A DNA stretch of 64,000 nt from Sphagnum compactum. Lineage: Eukaryota; Bryophyta; Sphagnopsida; Sphagnales. Shown here in pieces: positions 25,150-36,134 of this stretch (position 1 is the stretch's first letter; each line of letters begins with the position of its first letter). The notes below the pieces were generated by a model. The model did not search any database and was not told where the DNA came from. It saw only the letters and a program-made list of their open reading frames with translations. The stretch covers positions 4,154,001 through 4,218,000 of the forward strand of contig OZ234494.1 in NCBI GenBank assembly GCA_965153455.1, given 5' to 3'. The position numbers and the translations under genes were made by a program.

Positions 25150-26157
25150 GTGAAGATAGTTAAAGTAAAAGGTCTAGGAAAATGATTTGGTTGTTTTTGG
25201 TCTTACATTGTAAAAGTTGGGTACGTTTTTAGGGTTACCATTCAAAATGACAATTACTTTTCTTGGCCACATACCTTCTTGGCAACACCCTAGCTACATA
25301 GATGTGAACTATTAATGATTGATTAATAGCTACATTAGTGTCCACATGTTTTGATATATCAAGTTCATTAACCTTTTCACTAGGGTGAAAACACATTTTA
25401 GGCAAAAAAAATGTACTCTTTTGAGTTATATTTTGGGGGTAGTTTTTCTTTGATTTCATCTAGAATTTTGATAAACATATAAAATAGATTTTAATACAAA
25501 GACCTCCAACATAATTCTTTTCATCTTTCAAATGAAAGTAATTTTTCAACAAAATGTTTTTTTTCAACACACTTATGATCGTTTGAATGAAAAACTTGTC
25601 CAGATGTTTTTTGTGAAATCACATGAATCAAACTTTTCAATTGTAATTGAAATGATACAATCAATTCATATTCAATACATGATTAAATACTTCGTTAAAT
25701 TTTGCAATTATTTCAATCATTTTAAAAGTATATTTGCACTTTGCAGTATATTGTGACAACATATAAATTCTCACAAATATGCTTTTTAATCATTAAATAT
25801 TAATAAAAAAATGTAGTTTCCTTTGACAATTTCATTATTTGGTTATTGAACTACCTTATTTTGAGTATAATTTATGAAAACCTCTTTTGATATTGGCTTG
25901 GTGCAAGTCAAAAGTTGCCATGTTTTGAAAAATAATATTTACGATTACATTTTTTAGCCACCATAGTGTATTTCACCCACTACATGTTAACATATCATGT
26001 TATGTTGTATGTAAACTACCTATTTATTCAGAAAAAAATTCATTCTTTCATTACCTTTTACTATTCAACATCACAAACTTCATGGGTCACGATTTGGCAA
26101 TAATAATCATGTGAAATCTACTTTCATAGGCTTGTACAAAATAGAAATGGATGTCAT

Positions 26158-26167
26158 AGACCTCTAG
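26158..26167 (+). other. 10-bp filler at a 1.96-kb deletion junction
   Basis: In the left arm AGACCTCTAG sits between GGATGTCAT and CATTTGTTTCATAG. The right arm has 1,962 bases here (47342-49303). The same AGACCTCTAG recurs at 26180-26189, so the filler looks copied from a template about 22 bases away. Confidence 0.6.
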
Positions 26168-26179
26168 CATTTGTTTCAT

Positions 26180-27838
26180 AGACCTCTAGCACGGTATTCA
26201 AGAATGTTATTTGGTGAGTAGGTAAGTGTGAGCATGAGCAGGCGAGCAAGAGCAAGAAAGAATGTTCCCAATATATTCCATATGTACCAAAGGAATATTC
26301 GAAATATATTTTTCAACTGTGGATGGAATATTTTTTTAAATATTTTTATATAGTTATGGAACTTGTTTTGTTAAAAAATAAATTAAAGTCATTGTTAAAA
26401 AATAAATTGAATGAATACCATATTTTTGCACTTCATACATAATTTTTGAAAATTTATTACCTCATTACAATTAAGTTGTAATTATGTGCAACATCACATA
26501 CATACATAGGTTTAGTTTTTAAAAAATTTACTATAATGTTTCATGGACTTGTTTTTTTTTTTTTTAATGGAAAATACTTGAGATAAAAAAAAATCCCATT
26601 TAATACGTCCAATAATTAAGAGTTACTGGCTTTTAAGAAAAATATTTTTTGCTTTGAAATTAATTGCCTTTTGCCACATTTTGATTAAAGACCTCAATAT
26701 TTGCAAGTACTTTATTTATTCATTTTGCCATGATTTCACCCTTGTCATTTTGTCAATTGTGATTACACTAATTGCACTAATTATTAATATTTTTTTAGGA
26801 ATTTATATTTTTAACTGAAGTGGTGATCATCCATAGGAAGATTTAACCAAATTTGGCAATAAATCAAAAATAAAAATATAATCATCCTTCTATTTTTTGG
26901 CTACATAATGAAAACCATATATATGAATCTAAAGATTTTTTACTCTTTTGTTTAGCCCTTTTGACAATTTAAACTTTTTAGAGTCATTTTTTTCAAATTA
27001 TAATTTCAATTTTTGGTGAAATTTCATTAATAAAGAAATCTTTGTTAATTATGTATCCACTTTTGCTTGGGAACATATGAAAGAAGTTAATTTTTTTATC
27101 AATTCACATTGCCATGGTGGAAACAATAGAAAAGGCAGTCAAGTTCCTTATGCTTTCTATCAATTGTATGCATTTTTTTAATTTGATGGAAATGGAAAAA
27201 TTTCCTCAATTACTTGAATTTTCTTAGAGAAAAAACCTAATTGTTGTAGTTAAATGAAAAACAAGAAGATAATTGATGTTGATTCAATTGTAATACTCTC
27301 AACTGCATGATAATAAGGCGAACCAAACACACTACAATATGGTGCATGCCAGATTTATAATCTCCTATGAGTAATATATGAAAAACCTATCCAAAAGGAC
27401 AAGCATCTAGTGAAGGAAAATTTGAAGGTTGGTTGTCATCAAACATAAATTATGTTCACAATTACTTCAACAATGAATTGCATTCAAAATCATACTACAA
27501 TTAAATTGCATTGAATCACATTTCCTTAAGCCACCTTTTGTTTATAGTGATTGCAAGAAAATGTTGAGTTGCATTAATAGTTGATTGAATGATTGACAAA
27601 ATAAATTGTTGTAGGTGGCAAACATGAAGTCAAGTTGCATTGCCTTGAAAAATAAATCCTTAGTTGAAGAAGATTTTATTTGCCATACTTTTCTTGTCCC
27701 TAGCATTACACTAATTTTAAATAATGCTTTCATTTCTTTTAATGTGGTTGTTTTCCATTGGTCTCTATTTATTGGACTCCATTCTTCTTGGTAGTTATTT
27801 ACATTCTTTCAATAATTTTCATCCACCTATAAAAGCCT
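26180..27838. other. Left-arm stretch without a recognised gene
   Basis: AT-rich sequence shared with the right arm at about 45,640-47,335. It includes a CCAAATTTGGC module (26805-26915) and a 63-codon frame at 27542-27733. That frame is nearly identical to the right-arm frame 45755-45946 (one residue differs), as expected from duplication. It directly follows the transposase remnant and may be its tail, but no motif is visible. Confidence 0.4.
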
Positions 27839-28879
27839 ATTAATTCTTATATCTTTTATTAATTTATGCAAAATGTAGCAAAACATGAATACATTTGGGA
27901 TCATATTAACATAAAGTTTGTCTTACATGGAATAATTCTTTGAAAATTTGCTTCAACACTTTAAATGCATGTTCAATGTTAGATCTTTTGTGCTTATGTT
28001 GCCTATTGTACAATAACTTGAATATAATGTGATTAGGAATCTCCTCATCAATATTATTTTTTTCAAACTTTTGAAGTAGTTGGGTTGGTGATCATGCATA
28101 AGAGGATTTAGTCACATTTGGCTAGAGTTTAGAGGGGAAATAGAAAAATTTAAGATTCTTCCTATAATTTGACAACTAGTTGGAAGGTGTTCTTTAAATC
28201 TAGTGACTTTAGATTTTTTTCCCTTCATAATGTGACAACTTTAGCCCATTGTTTCCAAAAGAGACCCTTTGTACCTTTTGCACCTTGGATTCAAATTGTG
28301 TAAATATGCCAATAAAATAAAATACACCTTATATGGCATCAAATTACTAAATTGATGTAGGGTTGTTTTCATTGTGAAGAAAATAGGGTTTGATTCCATC
28401 TTAGGATCCTTTGGCATTATTGAACAATTTTTTCATAGTGCATTTTATGATAGAAAATAGAGGTTGTCAATATTTAGCAATATCATTAACATTTTCCAAC
28501 ATTTCAATATAGATGTCTATGAATCACTTCTATCTATTGTAAACAAGCTTGGGCAACTATGGAATAATAACATGATTTATGTTAAAAGTAAATGTGATGC
28601 ATATGGCCCTTGAGGTTTATAATTTATAATGTGACTCCATCAAATGGCCTTGTGCACCTTTGGCAAATTAGACCACTTTTCAAATTCATCCATTGTTGTT
28701 TGCAATTTAGTTTCAGTAAGCCAAACAAGTATACCTCGGAAAAATCTACTGAAAGCTCCTACAACCTCCTTAATTATAACATAGATAATTGGCACCCAAT
28801 CACAAACAATTTTTAATATTGTGAGAGATTTTCCCCTTGATCCAATTTGAAAATCTACCACATGTGATTTTAATCTCAA
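27839..28879 (-). pseudogene. Decayed PIF/Harbinger-like transposase (HARBI1-type), left copy
   Basis: On the minus strand an amino-terminal piece (28879-28640) ends in WSNLPKVHKAI, matching the segment just before the first catalytic Asp (A-I-D-G) of DDE_Tnp_4 nucleases. A carboxy-terminal piece near 28060-27850 has the RSNIEHAFKVLKQ-like helix (seen in the right copy) that carries the family's last acidic residue. Between them lie stops, a CCAAATTTGGC module and non-coding-looking DNA. PIF transposases cut and paste DNA elements. This copy is dead. The assignment rests on two motif blocks. Confidence 0.5.
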
Positions 28880-29400
28880 TTGGTATAATGGTTTTTTATT
28901 TAGCTTCTAAATAAATGGTTTCAGTGTATGGCAAAAACTAGAAACCATTCTCCTTAAGCACCTTGTGTATCCAGCAATTCACTTCAATCCAATCAATTGA
29001 TAATTTGAGAACCATGTGGTGCTATAGGGTTTAACTTAGTCACCTAAGCCTTGTGAAAGAAACATCAAAAGGTTACACAACAACCTATAAGTCAATGTAC
29101 AAAGGATACAAGCAAAAGTTGCATTGCTTTAAGTCTATGGGCAAAAAATGCAAGCAAAAGTTGCATTGCTTGAATCCATTACATTGGGCAAGAAGAATGG
29201 CAATGTGGTATAAGGAGTTTTTGTCACAAGCCAATTCATTTCAAGAAGAAGAACCAAAAATATTGTTGTCAAGATTGCCTTGTTGAATTGATCCATGAGT
29301 TAATTTGAACAAGACTAGAGAGGAAGCAATGACAATTTATAGGAAGAAAATTTAACCAATGTAATCAAGATCCCAACAACATGTAATGTCAAGGAAAAGA

Positions 29401-31387
29401 ATACATCCTAACACAAAATGCTACCTACGATGATATATTTAGGTGTGAAGGTCAATTGCAACAATTCATTGATACTATAAACAAGTGTGAACATGAACTA
29501 GATTTTACACAACATTTTGATGTTAAAAATCACTTCTCAATGATCTCCAAACATGCATGTTGTTATAAATGTGAGGGTGGTGGTAGTTAGCTTTAGATGT
29601 GCAAAGGCCTTAAGTGTAGGGCAACACCTAAGGAGTAGGGAGTTCCCACAATAACCACCCTTGAGGCATGGAACAAGGGTGGTTATTTTGGGAACTCTTT
29701 GCTTCATAGAAAATCTTATTTACTTGGCAAAAAATATGTAAGCAAAAATTTTCTATTTTTTACATTTTTTTATGATACCTAAAAGGTACTTCTTAGGTAT
29801 CACAAGAAGTAAAAGTGAAAAAATAATGCCATGTTCAATGAAAAAATAATGCCTACTCTTGCAAGCATTATTTTTTTAATAAAAATTTATGGAATTTTAC
29901 ACTTTGCAATGAAGCCTTTGGATATGTTGGGAAATTTGATTCAATGTTTTATGTTTTTCTCCCTTAAACTTCATACATGCAAAAAGTTTTATTAAAAGTA
30001 AATTATTTTCTCACTTAAGTGACACAATGCCAAAACATGTCTTTTATGAGTAAAAACATGGTTAGGTGGTCCACATTTGACATTTTGAAGAGTCCACATC
30101 TTACACTAGCTACAATTTTTTCATTTAAAATAATATCAAACTATAAATCCTATAATTATCCCCTATGGTTTTGGTCACAAATATTAATAGACCACCCTAT
30201 AAATATCCCTAAACATGTGATTGGTCAAAAACTTTAGAGAAAAGTTTAAACATTTCAATGTGGAATGGAATATCAATTGTAAACAAATGACAAAAATCAC
30301 ACGAATCAAATTTTTAAATATGAAAAAAAATTATATTGGAAAAATTTCAATGCATCTTACAATTAAATTATTCATTTTATGGTGGCCTATTTTTTAATTT
30401 AAATTTTGATATTACTATGACATATTTTTTGAGTCCACATTTTCCATTTTATATGTGTGACAAACATAATGTCATCATTTCAAAAGTCCACGAGTCCATT
30501 CTTTTATTAAAATTCATCCATAATTTTTAATAAGATTTTCAATAAAGTATATTGCCACATGAATAATGAAAAAATTGAAACTTTTAATTTCTGATATGAT
30601 TTTACATTTCATGTTCATCTAAAATCCAAAAAAATCACAACTACAACAATCCAAACAGTCCACCTAATTGTGCTTTCACCCTTATGATTAATCTTTCTTT
30701 ACTTTAATTGAATAGGACTTGTCACTTATGCCATTTTTAGTTGTTTTTAAAATTGTTTATGCCATTGTAGTTGTATAGGATTAGTCATGGAAGTAAAAAA
30801 TTTAAGGAATGTGCATCTTGTTTGACAAGATGGATATTCAACAATTACAAATACTTGTAACCAATAGAGTCCCCATAGGTGTTTATAGATTCATTTGGAT
30901 ACAACTTAATTCAAATTTCAAGGTTGAAATTTGAAATAATTGTAATTCCTGTAACTACTAAATTTTAAATTACTACAAGCCCCATTATGTGAGGATAAAT
31001 GTGTAGGGTAATACTCGAGATGATGGGCTTTACTGGAATAAGGGTTTACATGAGGAAAAAATTAATAATAAAAAAATGGGCATTTCAAAAAAATAAAACG
31101 CTCATAGGAGTGGGCATTATGTTTTTTGAAATGCATGTGTGTAGTGTAAGAAAACGCCTTGCAATTACACTACAATTACTTAGTTAGTGTCTTATGATCA
31201 TTTGAAGTTATGGTGCATAATCATAATATGAAAGGAAAATTTAGGTCAAGTTTTTAATTAGGTGTAAAAGGCATCTATGATGCATAAAGTGGTTTTCATT
31301 CCTACTATCTTGTGATCCATGTGCTTTGTAAGGAACCTATAAATACAAAAGGAAAACTTAGGTCATACTTTAAGTAAATCTAATAGG
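29401..31387. other. Spacer, left part: no gene recognised
   Basis: AT-rich DNA begins abruptly at the inner edge of the left arm. It contains a strong hairpin (29640-29697) and a related GTGTAGGG module near 31010. Small frames (30019-30237, 30336-30530, 30999-31187) show no motif. Confidence 0.45.
29640..29697. repeat. 24-bp near-perfect hairpin
   Basis: Arms 29640-29663 and 29674-29697 pair at 23 of 24 positions around a 10-base loop. A CTTAAGTGTAGGG box lies just upstream. Similar boxes at 31003-31050 and 35719-35770 also precede GGGCTTTACTG and AATAAGGG words, so this may be one end of a small repeat family. A MITE relic or small-RNA precursor is possible. Confidence 0.6.
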
Positions 31388-31543
31388 TTTCATAATCAGC
31401 ATGATTGTCGCAAATTAAAACGCCTATTACAAGATTTGGATATTGAAATAAATCAAGTAATTCCTAAAGGAGGCTCCGTACAAGATCTTTGGAATTTACC
31501 AAAAGCTTGGTTCAATTTAGTTCCTTACCGTGAAGTAGGCTTA
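31388..31543 (+). pseudogene. chlB: Plastid chlB fragment in nuclear DNA (NUPT)
   Basis: An uninterrupted 52-codon stretch reads as the middle of ChlB, a subunit of light-independent protochlorophyllide reductase. Recognisable segments are [24 protein letters not shown] and [16 protein letters not shown]. Homology begins and ends abruptly and no start or stop belongs to it, so this is an inserted plastid fragment, not a gene. The intact frame suggests a fairly recent transfer or little decay. The next ~470 bases (to about 32035) may also be organellar, but I could not identify them. chlB is absent from angiosperm plastids. Confidence 0.8.
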
Positions 31544-31559
31544 AAAGGCAGGAGAGGAA

Positions 31560-33000
31560 ATAAAATACATTTTTTTTTTGTTTACTTTTTACTGCGCACC
31601 TTATAACTGAAGGCTTCTTTTGTATTGAAATCCCTCTTATTATTTCACACTCCTTCCTCTAGCCTAGCAATCCTAGCAAATTTCTTATGGGCCAATAGCC
31701 CCACGTACTAGTGTTGGCTTTAGTCGTTTTTTGGCTTGGCTTGTGTCTGCTCGCACCTGGTTCGATTCGAAAAAAGAAAAATTATTGCAATTTTTTATTA
31801 CAAAATAAAAGTTTTGAACAAAAGAAATATCTGAGTTAATACCTGATGTATCCATTTTGGTAAAGTAGCTATCAGAGATTTGAAAAACGATTGGTTATCC
31901 ACAAATCGTCTTTTTTTTCTATAAAGTGGGCACATTAAAATACAAGTCAAAGTTTGTATTTGCAAGGTGCTTCTCAATCCTACTGTTATGACTTTAGCCA
32001 AATGGATTCATGAACAATTCTAGAACAAGGCAAAGAGGAAATGGGCCAAAAACAAACTAAGGCAATAAAAAGGCTTAAACACATTAGGGGAGTGAGAAGG
32101 AAACATTCTTGCCCAATTCTTGGGAAGAACTCTGACTTTGGGAGCTAGGAGTTTGAAAGTGCCCCAAATCTTTGAACAAAAATGAAGGGGGTAAACCTTG
32201 TGTAAATCAAAAGTGTTTTACACCATTGGAAAGTTCTCAAAGTTTAGATATCAAAAGTGAGCTTGCACATTTGGAAATAGGAGAATGGCCAAAAGAAAGG
32301 TTGGGAGTCAAATGCCAAAAATCAAACTGACAATTTGACTTTTAACCACCAAAACCTAGGAAATGAAGGTCAAATGACATTCGATGGAAGCACATGACAT
32401 GGCATTGGATTAATGGTGGTGTAGAAATTTTGGGTGAACATGCGAACACACAAGTTGAGATTTGTAAGTCTATGCATGGTTAGCTAAATATGCATGTAGC
32501 TTTATTTTCCTGAAATATAAGTTGTTGAAGGTCCTTTTGTTTTCCATTGAACCTAACACTTGCTCCATAATTATTTCAATAACTTTCATGTATTCACTTA
32601 GCTTGTGAATTAAAATGGGAATTTTTTTGATCTTCAACCATATATGAGTAATTGGATTCACATTTGTTGCTTTATTTTTGTATCATTTATTTAAGCATTA
32701 TGATTCATAGTGAGGTTGAAAAAAATGCTTACACATCAAGCAACACCATCCTTTGTCTTCTTTGTAATGTACAAAATGTAGTTTTAATGAGAGAGAAATG
32801 GAAAAAGAAGTACCTAACAACTTCTTTAAGTAACCAATATTACGAGTATACCATGCCAAAGGTTGCCATAATTTCCACATCAAGAAATGTTTAGGCCAAT
32901 TTCACACACGAGATAAAAGCATTTGTGAACATTCATCTTTCACTATTTAACCATGCATTATGGTCTTCTAGTCTATTATATGCATTGGAATAGTTGTATT
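31560..33000. other. Spacer stretch, unidentified; first part possibly organellar
   Basis: Bases 31560-32035 are slightly richer in GC than the neighbours and hold a 67-codon minus-strand frame (31798-32001) ending in PKWIHQVLTQIFLLFKTF, which I cannot assign. Bases 32035-33000 are AT-rich with no recognised gene. Confidence 0.35.
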
Positions 33001-34240
33001 ATTAAGGTTTTCACAGTGATGGAAAGGATAATTCTTGCCTACCACTTGTGATGCCAAGTATGGAAAGAACAAACATTTGGGATCTAAAACCCAACATAAT
33101 AGTCGTTTCTCATTATAATGGTCAATTATAAGAATGTTGAAGTTGTTGAACGCAAGGTCATCAAACTTGCATAAAGGATCGACATAAAATTGATGTAAGC
33201 CAATTTAACAACATTAAAATGAAGTTGCAAATACAGATATCCCACTTTTGAACAAACTTAATCAATGTGTGCACCACTTCCAACATGGGAGAAATGCAAT
33301 GTAGAACCAAAAACCAACTTCAAGTCATGCACAAAAGATGTAAGTTTTTTCAAGTAGGCTTGTTTTTTTATGCATTTTCATGAATCTTCACAACCAAAAC
33401 CTTATGGTCCCTTAACACCCACTTCAAAGGGCTAAACATAGATCTAATGGGTCTCGATATTGTGTAGCAACTTCAAATGCTTGGTTTATAACGTTTTGGC
33501 AAGGTTGAAAGTTCCAAGAATTTCTAAGTTGGATTGTGTTGCATTGAAGGTATGCCACATTCGTTGGTAAGGCCGTTATACTAATTTTTTTGAAGTTGCA
33601 CCCACCTTAATTCTTTCAAGAGTAAGCAAAATTGGAATGCAATTTCAATTTTTCATTACATAAATGACAAATGTGGACATTAATCCATTGTTGATTATTG
33701 ATGGTGGTCACATTCTTTACTTTATAACAAAACAATCAACTTTTGCAATGATAGATTTTGTTTTAAAGATAACCACATCATGCGTAGCCTTTGCAATTCC
33801 CCAACCATTTGTGTCCAACCAATGTTTAAATGGATTATTCTTGACCTTCAATAACATAAACAACTCATTCATTGGCCTGTACTCCAACATTGGCCTCCCA
33901 TGCATCATGATGTGCAAGACAATATTGCAAACTAGATTAGTTTTTTTTTCAACCCCATAATAATGTAATAAGGTAACAAATGATTTTGCATTCTTTCCAT
34001 TGTAAGTCTTCTCATTTTGGCAATGCAAGAATCTTAGTTGTAAAAATACATCCCAACTACCACTCCAAAAATAGCAACCGTCACCTTTTGGCAACCAACA
34101 TGCTTCTAAAGTGTGTCAAGCTTTGGGGTGAACAACTTGTCTTTCTTGTCAATACAACTACAAACTTTGCACCACATATGAGTCTCTAATCCACTGTCCC
34201 CTATGATAGAATTTGCCCATGGACATTGATCAACTCATGT
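33000..34240 (-). pseudogene. Decayed hAT-like transposase with a BED-type zinc-finger remnant
   Basis: Read on the minus strand, 34240-34080 gives a BED-finger-like part (MWCKVCSC, then DKLFTPKLDTL and KHVGC). Bases 34094-33717 give HGRPMLEY, LLKVKNN and HWLDTNGWGIA. Bases 33720-33600 give an INNQQWINVHI segment, which in hAT enzymes sits near the first catalytic region. Around 33330-33240 and 33100-33020 are pieces resembling the helical domain and the D-P-x-C-K-F-D-D region. Frames shift several times and stops are present, so it is dead. hAT transposases move DNA elements that make 8-bp target duplications; no terminal repeats were found here. The family assignment is from remembered domain order. 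Confidence 0.5.
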
Positions 34241-34249
34241 AACTTGGAA

Positions 34250-35700
34250 AACCGTGGATTCGTCATACGATTTTTGAACTTTTTTTTCAAGAGGCTCCTT
34301 TGCAAATGTGTTGGAAGGAATGTTATTAGGAGTCATAGACCCATAAGGAAACATATTGTCAGGAAGGACTAGACTAAGTGATGCTAGTGTGAGGGGAAAC
34401 AATGAACAATTGTGAAATTGTATTTGGCAATTTGCTAAAGAACAACATGAACTTGAAATTTCAAACATTTGATTTGGAGCCATTATGCTGGCAAATCAAA
34501 CTTGAAAATAAACAAGCTTGAACAAACAAGAAAGTTGAGAGAGAAAGAAGAGACCCATAAATTGAAAATGCAAAAAAAGGGAAAGAAGGGAACTTGAGAT
34601 GGAAGTGTGCCCCACTCCATTTCCTTCCATGCACCCAAAGCTCTAAAGAATTCCACCCAAAAGCCATCTAATAGCACAATTGACATTACACACATCCCTA
34701 ACCATTATGACCAACATTCCATTCACTCACCAAACAAAGCCAACAAACGCTACCATCCCCAACAAAACGTACACAACCTACACAAAGTAGAAACAAGACT
34801 AAAGCATTCCAACCTCCAAGAGAACAACACTTGTTGCAAGCTTGAAACATTACACCTTGCTTGCCAAAAAAAAATTGAAGAAGGGGGGAAGGGGAATGAG
34901 GGGTTCATTTGTTGGTGAACTACCTATCTAGCAGCGATGATTAACAAATTTAAAAAGCTCTTTGTGTGATGTAGGCAAACATTCCCATGTAACACACAGA
35001 TCAACAAACCCTAATATATTGTTGTTGCGATGGAGGTGAATTGCTCCATTCAACAACCAAGATTGGCAATGCCTACATTTGATGGCTAAATGGTTACAAA
35101 CAAAGTGTGAAAATGAGTAAGTCATCATTCAGCTATGATGTGTCACATGAGGGGTTTTAGGGCAATTTTGCAAGAGAAAAAAGGAAAAAAAAACAAAGGG
35201 CCCTTGGCACCTCCCCTTTTTGGCTACATAGATCCCCCTTCCCCCCCCCCCCAAAGTTGCTTAGTACCCAGCACCATGCTCAATAAGTAGTCCATAGAAT
35301 GAATATCATCAAGGTAAATGGGGTGTTAATAAGACATCCCTGAAATCTGGCCAGCTTTTCTGATAACATTAGTCTAGATGCAAGCAATTATCAACTTCTG
35401 CACATCTCTTTCTCTCCTCTTCTAGAAATTGGAAGAAGTGTGACAGAGCTCCATAGAACAGGTAATGCCTGAGGAGTGGGCCGTTACGCTGCATAAAGTA
35501 CCAGGGAGGGGAATTTTAGTTTATAAAATTCTTTTCCATGATACACAGACGGCAAGGTATTATGGAAAGAAAAAAGAGGTAGGATGTTTTGAAAAGCAAA
35601 ATGCCTGGCCAAGTGGGTGTTTCATTTTTCCAAATGCATGCCATACCATTTGTGGAGGATAAATTCCACTTGATAACGTACGTGCCCTCCTAATACAATG
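34250..35700. other. Spacer stretch without a recognised gene
   Basis: Bases 34260-34930 may be 5' flank of the hAT-like element. Both strands carry overlapping small frames without motifs. A C-run lies at about 35240-35252. The frame at 35465-35662 (65 codons) shows no recognised motif. Confidence 0.35.
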
Positions 35701-35718
35701 AACGACTTATGTTGGTGC

Positions 35719-36130
35719 TTTAAGTGTAGGGAAAAGCCCCAGGCAGGACCAGGGCTTTACTGAAATAAGGGACCCCCACGGCAGTAGTCGAGAGTGTTCT
35801 AAATTTTTCCAGGATGCTTGAAAAAATTTGGGCATTTTTTGGAAATTTTTATTCTGCCTAGGACGATCATAAAAAGGTTGATTTTTTTTCATTTCTGCCC
35901 CAACAAATTGGGCACCCTGAAAACTCCTCATGCCCGAAAGTTTTAAGCATTTTGGGAATTTTATGATGCCCGATAATTTTGGGCACCGTATAATAAGGTC
36001 CAAGAGATTTTCCATTATGCCCAAAATGTTTGGGCATAATGGAAAACTCTTGATGCCTGATAAAATTTGAGCGGTTTGAGATTTTATGCTGCCTTACAAT
36101 TTCGGGCAAATTGTAAAGGTTGATTTTTTA
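35719..36130. repeat. Array of GCCC...GGGC palindromic units
   Basis: About six units of 40-60 bases repeat the design TGCCCRAWAA...TTTGGGCA: 35900s (GCCCCAACAAATTGGGCA), 35932, 35970 (GCCCGATAATTTTGGGCA), 36018 and 36090 (GCCTTACAATTTCGGGCA). Each can fold on itself. One unit is a perfect hairpin (next entry). It may be a tandemly repeated MITE-like or LTR-internal structure. Confidence 0.55.
36008..36046. repeat. Perfect 18-bp hairpin with a 3-base loop
   Basis: TTTTCCATTATGCCCAAA (36008-36025), loop ATG, then its exact complement 36029-36046. It is the best-preserved member of the GCCC...GGGC array. Confidence 0.9.
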
Positions 36131-36134
36131 AAAT

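Larger units (their letters stand above)
23517..25201. other. Left-arm-specific block X (no counterpart in the right arm)
   Basis: Homology between arms stops after CATGAATAAGTAATGCATAC (ending about 23513) and resumes at TTACATTGTAAAAGTTGGG (25202). The right arm has an unrelated 1.86-kb sequence between the same two flanks (50269-52124). Block X contains an ATG-less open frame at 24275-24616 and a long (TA)n tract at 25081-25146. Confidence 0.75.
12502..29400 (+). repeat. Giant inverted repeat, left arm (16.9 kb)
   Basis: The reverse complement of this segment is found at 44079-63075. The sum of paired coordinates stays near 75,577 at the outer end, rises to about 75,750 by 16,500, falls to about 75,640 around 22,500, then 75,460 near 25,600 and 73,479 at the inner end; each step marks an indel. 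A 213-bp block near the outer end (12733-12945) differs at 4 positions, mostly transitions. A ~360-bp block at the inner end (29041-29400) differs at about 6. A central block (22334-22597) has 9 amino-acid differences in 87 codons. Outer homology starts at 12502-12509 and inner homology stops abruptly at 29400. Confidence 0.95.

Noticed and set aside
31798-32001. Organellar gene on the minus strand next to chlB
   Set aside because: I could not match the 67-codon frame to any plastid or mitochondrial protein; kept only as a possibility in the region description.
35830-36130. CRISPR-like array
   Set aside because: Units are degenerate palindromes with no constant repeat and unique spacers, and the context is a plant nuclear genome.
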